A stretch of 64,000 bases of DNA from Choristoneura fumiferana (taxonomy: Eukaryota > Arthropoda > Insecta > Lepidoptera > Tortricidae), in contig NC_133473.1 in assembly GCF_025370935.1 (NCBI RefSeq), positions 1,736,756-1,800,755 of the forward strand, in the 5' to 3' direction. This document shows, piece after piece, positions 41,601 to 51,942 of the stretch. The position numbers and the translations under genes are program-made. Below the pieces are notes generated by a model, which did not search any database, was not told the DNA's origin, and saw only the letters and a program-made list of their open reading frames with translations. Within the stretch, counting starts at the first letter, position 1. Each line of letters begins with the position of its first letter.

Positions 41601-44600
41601 ACTTTTAACACCCCTCTTTTTGCGTCGGGGGTTAAAAATATACATCATCATCATATCAGGCGTAGGGCGTCCACTGTAGGACATAGGCTTCCCCCATATA
41701 CCTCCAGTTGCTTCATTTGGCACCGTAAGGCACTTGTCCCACCGCCGACGATGAGCGAGAAGCGAGTAGAGCGAGTAACTAGAAACGAGTGGGCGAGCAG
41801 CGAGAAGCGAGTGTAGTTTTGTCGCTCGGCTGTAAGCGAGTGTTCGCGTGCGACGGGCGATTACTCGCTCCACTCGACTCGCTCGTGCGGGGCGGCCGCC
41901 AAGCTGCGCATAGCTCAGCGAGTTTTATAGCTCTTGTCGCTGCGACAAAAGATGTAAAAGCGAGTTCTCGCCGACAGTGTGAACAGCCAGCAATCAACTA
42001 TTAATATATGTCTCTTTTACTCACACAGGATCTTATATCTTTTGTTCGTTTCTTGAGCGAGAAAATAGTCGATAGCCAATCGTTTCCTCGCTGGCGGTGA
42101 GACAACTGCCTAAACCCAATCAAGTAGGTTTGTATGAAATAAGGTTTTGGTTAAAATTTCATTTTTATAACAAGCTTTTTTGTTGACCCAAACTACATTT
42201 GCATACCAAATTTCACGTTATGCTGTAGACTGCACTAAATTTATAATTGTGCTTGTTTTTTGGTAGTTGGAATAAGTTGCTGGCTCATACGGTGCTGGAA
42301 GAGGCCCCTCCTCCCAAACTGAGGGACCGTGATCGGCAGATATTGAAGGATAAGTTTGCTGTGAGTACTCCTTAATTCCAGTTTAGACGTGCGAGAAAAA
42401 AACTTGCAACTTGCATTAAGCCGTGTTTAGACTCGCAAGAAAAATGGTGCAAGTAGCAATTACATTGCGGCGCTCGATGCGACTACAAACTCGTTGGCTA
42501 CACGGCCTCGCAATGTAATGCAATTAGCACGATTTTTCTTGCAAGTCTAAACTCGGTTGTACTATGGCCAGCAAAAGTCGATGGACAATTCCCAAACATA
42601 ATCGTCTGACACGTGAAACGGCGCCATCTATGTGTTTGAAGTGTATTAGCGGTATTTACTTATTTACTAACTTAGTTAGTTTATTAAGATGCCACTAGAT
42701 GGCGCTGGCGCTGACCTTAAAAAAATATTTTATATTCATGTTAGAAATTTGATATTTCACTGCCGTAGTAACTAAATTATGTCCCTGCCTGCGAAGCGCG
42801 TAACGACATTTTCTGTCTCTTTCGTACTTGTCGTAAGAGAAGGAGAATATTATTATTCGCATTACTATCGTTTCTTGTCCTTCAAATATTCCAACGATAT
42901 TTTCTTTGGTGTGTGTGAAGTTCCCAATCCGCACTGGGCCTGCGTGGGAACTACGGCCCAAGCCCTCTCATTCTGAGAGAAGGCCTGTGACCAGCAGTGG
43001 GACGTGTATCTATAGGCTGGGATGCTGATGATAGATAAATTCTTTATTTACGAAGACTCATGTTGCGAATTAGTGTCAACTTTAGTAATCTCCAAATCTA
43101 GCAGTAAATTTACAAAAACACAAACTCTATATTATCGCCTGGTGGGATTTGAACTTGTGACATACGAACGAAGAACGAAGTTCACAACCACTTGACCATC
43201 GTACTGTTATCTTAAGCGATGAAAATCGGATCTATATCGGGTCGTCTTAAAATTAATCGGTAAGTCATGCGTGTTTAACGAAACTTAAAGAGGGTAGACT
43301 GAAGATCTTCAAACTACCAGGCTAAGTTTTTATTACAAAGATTTTGCTACTTGTTCAGCTGCTTGCAACATCGTTTGATCGTCTCTTTCAAGTTGAATCT
43401 GCTTATTATCGTAATTATTCTTTAAAATGAGTTCTCATCGCAATATTGAAATGGTTAAAACATGTGAAATTATTTATATGAAGAAGGAAAAAATATGTCG
43501 GAAATTTCTAGAGAAATTGGAGTTAATAATGTGAGTTTTTTTGTTTACGTTCATCCTACCAACTTCTTCATTAAAATTATATCTACGTTATATTATTTTA
43601 TGTTTATTTATATTGTTACAGATAAAACAGTTATATTATTATGGGTACGACGATATCAAGACGAAGGATCTTTGCTGCATCGTCAAAGATCGGGTAGACC
43701 ACGACTCATAGATGCCCGCTATGATGTTGCCCACTGTTAGAATTGTCTATCCAGAAGAACAAGTGTCGTGCATAACGTTCGTGCAAGATAACTGCCCAAT
43801 ACACGGTCGAGTATTGTGCAAGACTGGTTTGATCAACACAAAAATTATATTAAAGTCGTTCCTTGGCCTGCCAGATCACCGGATTTAAATCCCATTGAAA
43901 ATGTATGGGGTGTTATGTCCAACGTTGGGATAACCAAAATAAGCGAACTCTGTTACGTTAGTAGCCCACTGTGTAAAAATAAGGGACAGTTATTCGCGGC
44001 TCTAATATGTGTGAAAATCTAGTTGCATCGATGCGATTCTTTTTGCAAGCAGTTATCGACAATCATGGTGGTTACACCAGTTATTAAAATAAAATTGATA
44101 GTTACGTGTAGACCGGGTTATATACTCAAACAATTATGTTATAATAAAATATATAAGGTGCAGATATTTTCAGGGTATGTAATTAATAACCTAAGAATCA
44201 TAATTGACGCATAAATTATTTAAGTATTGTGTGGTAATATTTTTTTGCTTCATACAAAAATACCATTCCGTCCAAAAATAATCATCCTCGCATTAACGTT
44301 TGTTTTTTTAATTTAAGTAATTGAAACCAATTAACGACGATGCAAATAATCGATCCTCAAAATATCCGCATCGGATTTTCTAGCACACTGTATTATATCA
44401 AAATATTTATCTTTATTTATGATCCTGTAGGTATCACTTTGTTATGAAAAGTAATTATTTTATTATTATAAACAAAACATTTAATTATACCTTGATAGTT
44501 TTGTTTACTTATTTATATGAGATAAGTGTGAAAGTTCAATATATGACTGTAAATACTGTAATCTTATTATAACTGTCAGTAACACATTACACACTACAGT

Positions 44601-47313
44601 GGATCTACGCCATCAACTATTGATAAGTAAATGTTTAAAACTGGAAAACTTCAATTATTATAATTTATAACGCTTTCGAGTCTAATGATAACCCGGTCTC
44701 AGGTATAATACTTTCAAATACTATTTTTTTATTGTGGTTCAGCTTCAATCCTCTTTCCAGAATCGGAAATGAATACTTAAGCTAATTCTCAATAAAATGT
44801 TAAAATACAACTTTTGGTCAGGTGCTAATTAAATAACTGAAAACCTCACACGACACCCAGTAAATATTTTTTCATTTTATTTTAAGTTACTTGTTTGCGT
44901 TTATTTTCGAATACCTTCATTATTTCCTAAAATAATTGTATGTTTTACGTAATCAGTAAGTAATTCTACTTCATTTCTAACTTTACAGTTGTAATTTTTA
45001 ATGCCAGATTTAGAAGAAAGCCAAACTGACGCAAAACGGCCAGTAGGTAGGTATTAAATTATCTAAGGGGTATGAAACATCCTAAAACATTTAATTGGTG
45101 TATGCATTCGTAATATTTAGACTGGGCCCAATAAAAAAAGGATTTAAAAACTCAAACACAACCTGATTTAAAACATAGTGTAATCGATTCTACTCTGGAT
45201 TCTGAACAAACTACTTTCTGGTTTTCAGTTATTTAATTAATATATAGTATAACATTAATAACTGCGTCAATATTTAATGAATAGAAATATTGTTTTAGGA
45301 ATAAAATTTTATGTTTTAAACTTCAAAACGTGTATTATTTCTGTTACAACGTTATCCTTTTTTCAGAGTATTTTTTTAATTTCCATATCAGTTATCTACA
45401 AAATTAAAATATAAACTTATAAAATATAAAAATAAGAACAAAAAAAAACAATTCTGATATGTAGGATACGAACTCATGATCATTAACGAGTTTATCTAAG
45501 CAGCCGATCAACTCTGCTATCAACACATTACTGTTACGGGATAAAATATCGATCATATCATAATAACTGTTTAACAGCGCCATCTAGTTCATTTCTTGTG
45601 AACACTTAACAAAATCGCCAACTCTCGTGTTCAAGCGATTATAGAACGTAAGGTGTCCATCCACTTATGCAGGCCATTGTACATTGCGTGGGCGTAAAGC
45701 GAACTAGTTTGAAGTGGAAAATCGAACGCTACGATGTAAAGCAACTTGTACAATTTTTCTTGCAAATCTAAGTATTGATGATTTTACGTCCTTCGTTTTA
45801 TTTCCCAATTTGGTACCATCAGCCAAATATGTGGTCTACCACCCTAAAGTTGATAATCGTTTGCATGTCACAAAACAATAATGCCAATAGACGTGTCTGT
45901 CAACTAGAAAGTTCGACTTTAGCGACATATTCATTTGATAGGAACTTGTTTTAAAATTGATAGACCACTTGTTTAGCTGATGGTACGTTATTTTAAGAAA
46001 AAGTATTGTTATGTGAATTTTCCCTATTGTCATTTCAACATATACGATTAGGCGTTAATTTGCGCAGGTTTATATCAATGATCTAAAACGATTACTTTGC
46101 TCACCCGCGACCTTAACGTCTAAAGGTCTTGAATAAAGGTAGGTCTTAAGGTTTAAGGTCGTGGATGAACAAAGTAATGATTTAGTCCATGTCAACTTGA
46201 CATTGGTATTGATGACATCATCATCATCATCTGGATATTCTGCAGTCGTTCAACCGCGAGTGGGAGGAGTGCACTAAAGCGCAACGCAGCTACAGCGTGC
46301 CCGACCCAGAATTGCGTGAAGCCCTCAAGAGAGACAACAAAGAGACTCTGCTGCCGCCATACACCAAGTTCTATGATACCTACGGGGCCCTGCCGTTCTC
46401 GAAGAACCCTGATAAATACGTCAAGTACAGCCCTGTACAAGTGAGTGTTGATAGAAATAGGAGCTCCGCGGAGCGCAGCTTTCAAAGCGGATGCTGTCAA
46501 AAGTTCTGAGATATACGGTTAAGTAGGAATTATTTGAGTTGTCCCGATCTCGTTAACAGCCTTAACAGCCTTTCGAACAAAGCCATTGTATTCTATTATG
46601 TCTTCAAGTGCATAATCCTCAGTTTAAAATAAAATGAAATATAAGATAAAATAGCTCATTGAAATAACGACTTTATTATTTACAATAGAGAGTTCATTTT
46701 AAATAAAACTTTGTTGGTAGATAATGTTTTTCAAAATTGAATGCGTCGTAGACAAGCAGCCTCATGGAAAAGTATTAACTGCGAGCGTGTATTTATTCTA
46801 AAATGCAGTTTCTGCTCTAGACAATAAAGTCGTTATTTCAATGACCTATTTTATTTTATATTTCCGTTAAATAATTCCTACTATACATGCCGGTTCCCAT
46901 CATAATTCATCATGTTGATCAAGAACATCACTATACAAGTTAGTCTTAACAAAAATAGGAGCTCCCTGAGGCGGCAGAGTTAAATAACAAATAGGCTAAG
47001 AGCTGTCCTAAACTGAATTCTGTGACACTTAGGTATCAACTCAAACCATGTACAATTAAGTTAATTCCAAGAAAAAAATTGTGAAATAGAAGCTCCGCCA
47101 AATATCCGGGGCCAAATTGCATAAAGTAAAAGCAAATAGCAATCAGTGAACTACAATACAAAATTGCTAATACTATTCGATTTTACTTTGTTATGTAGTT
47201 GGACCCTGATTTTAACTGGCGCTGACTGTACATATATAAAGGTAGATATTATTGTACAATTTATTTTTCAGATCGCTACTCAGCTGGACGGTTACTTCGA
47301 CGAAGCAGCCTAG
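29687..47313 (+). CDS. Exo70: Exocyst complex component 7 (Exo70)
   Basis: Sixteen coding exons: 29687-29734, 30115-30280, 30793-30920, 31479-31553, 32958-33069, 34240-34450, 34916-34980, 35833-35933, 37120-37310, 39942-40109, 40260-40398, 40781-40983, 41286-41392, 42267-42360, 46246-46440 and 47272-47313. They total 2,045 bases; one more base gives 681 residues plus stop, close to the family's usual 650-700. Exo70 is the exocyst subunit that binds plasma-membrane PI(4,5)P2 and tethers secretory vesicles. Family marks in order: N-terminal coil, KALDHVINYYMVSRE, ALDKLAEAQNYFNKNNP, LKLEAAFEELL, SLQAFRDHLKA, ASQTFENSTG, DGTVHQL, VRKVLAQLNLALRNK, AIFLLNNTLYLLQ, YTKFYDTYGALPFSKNPDKY and the C-terminus IATQLDGYFDEAA. 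Exon 6 changes frame internally near 34335-34350. The donor of exon 9 is amplified in a tandem array. The tiny exon 34916-34980 is supported by exact phase agreement on both sides. Confidence 0.95.
30934..31078. mobile_element. Near-perfect palindromic MITE, 13 bases after an Exo70 donor
   Basis: AGGGGCTGTTTCACCATCCA faces its complement over about 145 bases. Nearly the whole length pairs, with loop around CGAACAAAACAAAT. Inserted after GTATAGTATTTTT of intron 3. Confidence 0.92.
31298..31391 (-). mobile_element. Poly(A)-tailed SINE/LINE end, truncated, reversed
   Basis: T-run then GATGGCAAACGAGCAAGTGG as in 8771-9048 reversed. In Exo70 intron 3. Confidence 0.8.
31554..32957. other. Exo70 intron 4
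   Basis: AT-rich, 1,404 bases. No exon or sharply bounded repeat recognised. Confidence 0.6.
33077..33205. mobile_element. Palindromic MITE, 7 bases after an Exo70 donor
   Basis: Same family as 30934-31078; begins after GTACGTT of intron 5. The right arm is slightly degraded. Confidence 0.88.
33385..34023 (+). mobile_element. TIR element ending ACAGCCTTATTCATAAAAA (copy 1)
   Basis: Reverse orientation of 62098-62778. Shared landmarks include GGCGGCCATTTTGTGACTTA (as complement), TGTCACTGCTGTCAA and the terminal TTTTTTATGAATAAGGCTGT. No coding capacity. The left end is less certain. Confidence 0.75.
34240..34450 (+). pseudogene. Exo70: Exo70 exon 6 with internal one-base frame break
   Basis: The exon enters in one frame (SSVDSVSVSNSGSNTSSALE, then LRAAAGWLSAAG) and leaves in another (LLAARAPAAKASLQAFRDHL, then KARSVPHDPIM). 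The incoming phase from 33069 and the outgoing phase to 34916 fix both frames, so the break lies inside the GC-rich stretch around 34335-34350 and corresponds to one missing base. Both halves look like Exo70: an amphipathic helix ending GWL, then a helix ending LQAFRDHLK, as in other family members. Entered as broken only in the given sequence; a read or assembly error in a GC run is the simplest explanation. Confidence 0.7.
34981..35832. other. Exo70 intron 7
   Basis: Contains a SINE/LINE end (35046-35184) and an inverted pair around AAACTTTCTGAT/ATCAGAAAGTTT (35542-35607). No coding signal. Confidence 0.6.
35046..35184 (+). mobile_element. Poly(A)-tailed SINE/LINE end, truncated
   Basis: From GAGGTATCCCATCTTAGG to the A-run, as in 8771-9048. 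Confidence 0.85.
36202..36629 (-). mobile_element. MITE with AATGAGGGCTATCG ends (copy 2, reversed)
   Basis: Nearly identical to 60250-60676 in reverse; Exo70 intron 8. Confidence 0.92.
37198..39850 (+). repeat. Tandem array of 131-bp units carrying the Exo70 exon 9 splice donor (20 donors)
   Basis: Each unit contains the last part of exon 9 (LPALLHDVLRDCFALLAQAVE), the donor GAG|GTACGG and about 38 bases of intron. Donors fall at 37311, 37442, 37573, 37704, 37834, 37965, 38096, 38227, 38358, 38489, 38620, 38751, 38882, 39013, 39144, 39275, 39405, 39536, 39664 and 39813. Spacing is 131 bases except for 130 (before 37834 and before 39405), 128 (before 39664) and 149 (before 39813). The first exon copy and the last unit include an 18-base segment (around AGCAGCGCGCGCTGCTGG) that the inner units lack, so the founder unit was about 149 bases. 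The units are otherwise almost identical. Since 131 is not a multiple of three, read-through soon meets stops; the open frames inside the array are by-products. Confidence 0.95.
41409..41635 (+). repeat. Interspersed repeat ending GCGTCGGGGGTTAA (copy 3)
   Basis: Starts 17 bases after the Exo70 donor at 41393. Same family as 22266-22492. Confidence 0.85.
41728..42111. mobile_element. MITE with 19-bp inverted ends
   Basis: AGGCACTTGTCCCACCGCC pairs with GGCGGTGAGACAACTGCCT with two mismatches. The inside is rich in GAGCGAG/GAAGCGAG repeats. Exo70 intron 13. Confidence 0.8.
42417..42557. mobile_element. Hairpin MITE
   Basis: GTTTAGACTCGCAAGAAAAA pairs with TTTTTCTTGCAAGTCTAAAC. Starts 57 bases into Exo70 intron 14. 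Confidence 0.8.
42910..43031 (+). mobile_element. tRNA-headed SINE, 3' third
   Basis: GTGTGTGAAGTTCCCAATCC to the GATGATGAT-like tail, as in 51632-51942. Confidence 0.85.
43426..43930 (+). pseudogene. Degenerate Tc1-like transposase inside Exo70 intron 14
   Basis: Pieces of a Tc1/mariner transposase remain in order: an N-terminal helix-turn-helix (MSEISREIGVNN), a GRPR-like linker (HRQRSGRPRLID), then FVQDNCPIHG and WPARSPDLNPIENVWGVM with the DD34E-type final acid. There are frameshifts and most of the catalytic core is deleted. A weak candidate end is the stretch around 44370-44397, read as CAGTGTGCTAGAAAATCCGA on the minus strand, with a faint partner near 43218. The relic is dead. Confidence 0.75.
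43931..45812. other. Exo70 intron 14, gene-free part
   Basis: Strongly AT-rich; nothing recognised besides the dead Tc1 piece before it. Confidence 0.6.
45813..45986. mobile_element. MITE with GTACCATCAGCC ends (copy 2)
   Basis: Longer relative of 24073-24192; contains GAAAGTTCGACTTTAGCGAC, also found at 21510. Confidence 0.85.
46441..47271. other. Exo70 intron 15
   Basis: An inverted pair at about 46620-46680 and 46810-46868 (AATAACGACTTTATT and its complement) marks a MITE-like insertion. No exon. Confidence 0.6.
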
Positions 47314-47366
47314 TCTTGATCTATTTAGTAAACAAGTATTATTATACTCACATATTTATTTACATA

Positions 47367-47372
47367 AATAAA
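47367..47372 (+). terminator. Exo70 poly(A) signal
   Basis: AATAAA lies 54 bases after the Exo70 stop codon, in an AT-rich stretch. It is the first such signal downstream and the likely cleavage signal. Confidence 0.6.
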
Positions 47373-48173
47373 ACACATTATTTAATAATATTGTCGTTTA
47401 TTTTTCTAATGCCCTCTCGTCGCCTTGCCTCCTCTCTTCTTGGGCCACTGCAACAAAATTTAACACTGAACTATTTAAGCGTACATCCTATATTATACAA
47501 TTTGATACTGAACTAATGGTCTAAGATCCGAACTTGAAAAGATCTTCACCAGTCTGATAACAGAATGAAACCTATTTTATATTAAATTTAGTATATTAGA
47601 AAATATATTAGAAATGGATTTGCTAAAAAAATCCTGGACAGGCTATATTTAATTATCTTTAAAAAATGATTTTTAATAAATTTTTGTTGCATCATCGAAA
47701 TAATAAGAAAATTTTATATGGACTTAAAGTATACCTATAGAATATGTAGACGTTGGGTTTGCTATAGTTTAGCACAGGTATAAACTTAAACAGTTATGTC
47801 GATGCCGGTTACTTTCACTTAAGCGGTGTTTTATTGTGAACCCGTGTGGTGTCGGATTAGAATTACACCTCTCCATTTCTTCCGTGGATGTCGTAAGAGG
47901 CGACTGAGGATATAGGTTAAGGTATACCGTAGGCGACAGGCTAGCATCCTGTCACTAGTGTACCGTTTTAGTCAACTTAAAGCCTAAAATTGCTAAAAGT
48001 GGCTCCGAAGCGGTAACGTTTCGTGTGCTCTGCCTACCCCATTTGGGAATACAGGCGTGATGTTTGTGTGTGTATTTGTTTATTGTGAACACGTTGATAT
48101 AGGGTCGGCATTTAACTAAAATTCATTAAAAAAAATACCCTGTCCAGTTTTTTTTTCCAAAACCATTTCTAAC
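47373..48173. other. Intergenic DNA after Exo70
   Basis: AT-rich with no gene recognised. A stretch at 47850-48070 (CACCTCTCCATTTCTTCCGT ... GGCGACTGAGG) may be an interspersed repeat, but I have no second copy here. Confidence 0.4.
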
Positions 48174-48392
48174 AAGCTTTTGCCCGCGACTTCGTTCGCG
48201 TGGAATTAGGTTATCGCGCGCTGTTCGCTCGGGAACTGTGCATTATTCTGGGATAAAAAGTAGCCTATATACTCTCTGGCCCATAAACTATCTCTTTGCC
48301 AAAACTCACGTCAATCCGTCGCTTCGCTTCGACGTGAAAGACGGACAAACATTAAAAACACACACTTTCACATTTATAATATTAGTATGGAT
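48174..48392 (+). mobile_element. Interspersed repeat ending ATAATATTAGTATGGA
   Basis: Forward copy of the repeat at 20501-20697; starts AAGCTTTTGCCCGCGACTTC. A third fragment is at 54605-54660. Confidence 0.8.
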
Positions 48393-48860
48393 ATACTAAA
48401 TTTTTATTATATATAAAATACATTTCATTCCATTATCAGATCAGTGTAGATCTAATAAGTTCGGATCTTCTACTATAATAGTAAACCCAATGCACTGTCG
48501 ACCGGTTGCGGGGATTTGGTTCCGGTGTGTGGACGTCACATGCCAGTATGACTTTCTCTGTCTAATCTTGAATTTCAAACCCTCATAACTTTGTTATTTG
48601 TACAGGTAGCTTAAAAATTGTTTATTTATTCGATAACAGGCATTGTGTAGTTTAATTTATAAACATATACAAAATAGTCAAATACCGTATTGAAAACAAG
48701 CCGTCAAACCGCTTGTGGGCCTTGCACGGTTACCTGCATACAGTACCCACGCACTGGGCAGCCAGGTGACAGAGTGGTCATCAATGTAGCGACAAGTGTC
48801 ATCGAGATACCGCAGAGAGTCGGTTCCCTAACATACATAAGTATTACCTAGTATGACATA

Positions 48861-50974
48861 TACAGGGTGGAAAAATCGAATGCCACATGGATGGCAACTA
48901 CCTTAAGTATTGTAAATAACACATTTTGTGTAAGGGAGACTTTCCTTCGTTTTTAAAAACAATAAAAACTGCATTTAATGATTTATGAAAAATCGCTTGC
49001 CTCAGTCGGGACTCGAACCGGTCAAATGTGACAAAAAATAATGTGCTGTATTTTATGATGCAGATCGAAAGGGTTACTGATAAGGTTCATTTTTCTCTAA
49101 ATAACAAATACAATCAGAATAACGGAAGGCCATGAAAATTGTAAACGAAAAATTAAAACACACAAAATAAAACAATATTCATTTAATAACCTTACTAAAA
49201 CCTTTCTAACTAAAGTAGTTGTTCAAAATGAGCCCCGTTTTGGCGTTTGCATAAATTTAATCTTTTGAGGAATTGTCTTTTCGTAGCTCGTTGCAGTGAA
49301 TTGTGGTGAATATTAGTAATAGCTGCATGGACTTCGGTTTTCAATTCGCATACGTTTTCGTAAGTTCTTTTATAAATAACATCCTTCACGTATCCCCACA
49401 AAAAGTAGTCTAATGGTGTTAGATCCGGAGATCTGGCCGGCCATTTAATAATCCCTTTTGTACCGATCCATGTCTGGAAATGGTTATTTAGATATGTAGT
49501 CGATAACCTGCTGTTATGTGCTGGTGCACCGTCTTGTTGGAAAATAAAAGTGTCGTATTCTTCGGGTAGATCATTTAATGCATTTCGCAATAGGTCCAGG
49601 ATTTCGAGGTATTTTACTGTATTCAGGTGTCCTTCAAATATGTGAACCATAACAACCCTGTTTTTCACTATCCCGCACCAAACGTTAAAAGAGAATCTCA
49701 CCTGATTATTAGTTTCATGTGTACGCATCGGGTTTATACGGCACCAATAATGGTTATTGTGACGATTGTACATACCATTATTACTAAAGTTACTTTCATC
49801 TGACCATATTATGTAATCCAAAAAATTTTCGTCTTGAGCCAATTTTGCCTCGATATCTCGACAGAATTGAAGCCTTCGGTCAGTGTCTCCCGGAAGCAAT
49901 TTTTGCACCAAACGACCTTCACGGTAACATTTATACTTGTATTTTTTGAGCACGCTTAGCACACGAGTATGATTAGAACCAAGTATTTCAGCGGCTTCTC
50001 TGCTCGATGCTTTCGGGTAGGCTTCAAAATAAGTTAAGACACTTAAATCGAAATCGGAATAACTAATCGGCTGTTGTAGTCGCCGAAGGCGGCTCTCAAG
50101 TCTTCCATGGCGTTTTAAGTTTTTAACCATTCGTTGCAAGACGAACCTGGATGGTATTTGCCTGTTTGGATATTGTTCCGCGTACCACTGGAGTGCTCGT
50201 GTTACATTTTTTGCATTAACAAAGTACGCTTCTATTAAATCGAACTGTTCTTGATAATCGTCAGCCATTTATAATGTAAAAGCACTTGCAAGTCACAATT
50301 TCAATTTATCTACGTAAAATAGTAGCTCTAATATTCGAAAATGGAATAAACACAATTCGAAAAAAAGAAAAGAATGCGTTCAACAAGTCGGGCATTATTT
50401 GTTTTAAATTAAAAAGATTGCACTTAGAAAAACAAAAACGGTTCGTTAAAATGTTCCATTTTTAAAAATTTACCTATCCTAGCTACTATGATGACTAGAG
50501 AATAATTGATGCAATTTTCCTATCAAAGGAAGTAGGTTACTAAAGTGGCATTAGTAATCGCAACTAAAGTGATAAGTAAACATAAGTGTAGCTCATCATT
50601 ATCATGTCATTTAAACGTCTTTATTTTGCTTGTATTCCAGGGATTACGTCTTAATTCACGTGACGGGTGAAATCAAATTTAAAAGGTAATTGTTAGTTTT
50701 CATGGCCTTCCGTTATTCTGATTGTATTTGTTATTTAGAGAAAAATGAACCTTATCAGTAACCCTTTCGATCTGCATCATAAAATACAGCACATTATTTT
50801 TTGTCACATTTGACCGGTTCGAGTCTCGACTGAGGCAAGCGATTTTTCATAAATCCTTAAATGCAGTTTTTATTGTTTTTAAAAACGAAGGAAAGTCTCC
50901 CTTACACAAAATTTGTTATTTACAATACTTAAGGTAGTTGCCATCCATGTGGCATTCGATTTTTCCACCCTGTA
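48861..50974 (-). mobile_element. Full-length mariner-type transposon with 278-bp terminal inverted repeats
   Basis: The ends begin TACAGGGTGGAAAAATCG on both sides and are flanked by the target dinucleotide TA (48859-48860 and 50975-50976). The inverted repeats are long: 48861-49138 matches 50697-50974 in reverse with only a few differences. One uninterrupted transposase frame fills the middle. Long inverted repeats with an intact frame and clean TA duplication point to a recent insertion, here in the gap between Exo70 and the next features. Confidence 0.9.
49210..50268 (-). CDS. Mariner-family DDE/D transposase (352 aa, intact)
   Basis: The protein starts MADDYQEQFDLIEAYF with two helix-turn-helix-like parts in the first 130 residues (RALQWYAEQYPN; SREAAEILGSNHTRVLSVL). 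The catalytic acids are visible in IIWSDESNF, FQQDGAPAHNS and WPARSPDLTPLDYFLWGYVK. The second and third acids are separated by 40 residues, longer than the 34 of Tc1 and classical mariner and nearest the described DD41D (rosa-like) branch of the IS630-Tc1-mariner superfamily. Length (about 350) is normal for the superfamily and there are no stops or shifts, so the enzyme may be functional. It would cut at the 278-bp inverted repeats around it. Confidence 0.92.
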   Translation of the reverse strand: MADDYQEQFDLIEAYFVNAKNVTRALQWYAEQYPNRQIPSRFVLQRMVKNLKRHGRLESRLRRLQQPISYSDFDLSVLTYFEAYPKASSREAAEILGSNHTRVLSVLKKYKYKCYREGRLVQKLLPGDTDRRLQFCRDIEAKLAQDENFLDYIIWSDESNFSNNGMYNRHNNHYWCRINPMRTHETNNQVRFSFNVWCGIVKNRVVMVHIFEGHLNTVKYLEILDLLRNALNDLPEEYDTFIFQQDGAPAHNSRLSTTYLNNHFQTWIGTKGIIKWPARSPDLTPLDYFLWGYVKDVIYKRTYENVCELKTEVHAAITNIHHNSLQRATKRQFLKRLNLCKRQNGAHFEQLL

Positions 50975-51029
50975 TATTGTTTCATCACACTTGCTCGTAA
51001 ACAGCGTCGTAACATGCAGGCTATCTTAG

Positions 51030-51223
51030 TTGCAACCCCCCAATAAAACCCTCGACCTTAATGTGCTTGTCTTGAAACCGTGGTCGGTAAAAGAGTCATT
51101 GCGCGTACTGATGGTGCTGCGCGCGCTGCTGCAGGACTACATGGACCACATGCACACGCACGGTGCGGCGCATGCCGAGGGAGGGGGAGGTAGAGGGCGG
51201 CGCTGCCAAGAGCACAGCCTAAG
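51030..51223 (+). CDS. Candidate isolated exon, function unknown
   Basis: Between an acceptor (CTATCTTAG) and a donor (AAG|GTATCG) there is an open frame with a helical stretch, SVKESLRVLMVLRALLQDYM, followed by DHMHTHGAAHAEGGGG. Base composition rises sharply in GC compared with its flanks, as in the other exons of this window. It begins about 55 bases after the mariner element and is followed by a repeat also seen at 6850-6996. No neighbouring exon with a matching phase was found, so this may be a fragment. Confidence 0.3.
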
Positions 51224-51237
51224 GTATCGCCAATATT

Positions 51238-51435
51238 TGGAACAATTATATTTTTTCTTTTACAAATATAAAAATTTTGCTTGCAAATGTGATGAAAACA
51301 TTGTATGTCGCACGGGCGGTACTAGAATTACGAACATCGACTCATTAAAGCCCTCAGTCTTCGACTTCGGGCTTCTAATAGACTCTCGTTCGTAATTCCT
51401 TATTTACCGCCCTTAAGACACAATGTACTATTCTT
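51238..51435 (+). repeat. Interspersed repeat, copy 2
   Basis: Longer relative of 6850-6996; the middle has an inverted pair (GTACTAGAATTACGAAC / GTTCGTAATTCC). Confidence 0.65.
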
Positions 51436-51631
51436 TTATACTTTACCGTTTTACATCACAAACACAAACAGTCATAAAATGCACGACATTGACGTGACAC
51501 ATCATAAACCGACCGACCGTAAATTCGTAAGTAAGTAAGTAAGCAAATCTTTATTTGCTAGAATACGTTTACAAAGCGTTTATGTACAAGATCTCGTGGG
51601 TATAAATATTTACACATCATCAAATATATTA

Positions 51632-51942
51632 TGAAGCCGTGGTGGCCTAGTGGTTTGACCTATCGCCTCTCAAGCAGAGGGTCGTGGGTTCGAACCCCGG
51701 CTCGCACCTCTGAGTTTTTCGAAATTCATGTGCGGAATTACATTTGAAATTTACCACGAGCTTTGCGGTGAAGGAAAACATCGTGAGGAAACCTGCACAA
51801 ACCTGCGACGCGATTCAATGGTGCGTGCGAAGTTCCCAATCCGCACTGGGCCCGCGTGGGAACTATGGCCCAAGCCCTCTTGATCTGAGAGGAGGCCTGT
51901 GCCCAGCAGTGGGACGTATATAGGCTGGGATGATGATGATGA
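51632..51942 (+). mobile_element. tRNA-headed SINE, complete
   Basis: The head GTGGCCTAGTGGTTTGACC (A-box-like) and GTGGGTTCGAACCCC (B-box) form a tRNA-like region. It is followed by a unique body and a GATGATGATGA tail. About 310 bases. Other copies: 34-398, 24842-25020, 42910-43031, 58511-58577 and 59418-59528. Confidence 0.9.

Noticed and set aside
51649..51715. tRNA gene at the head of the SINE
   Set aside because: A- and B-boxes are present but it is joined to the repeated SINE body, as in five other copies.
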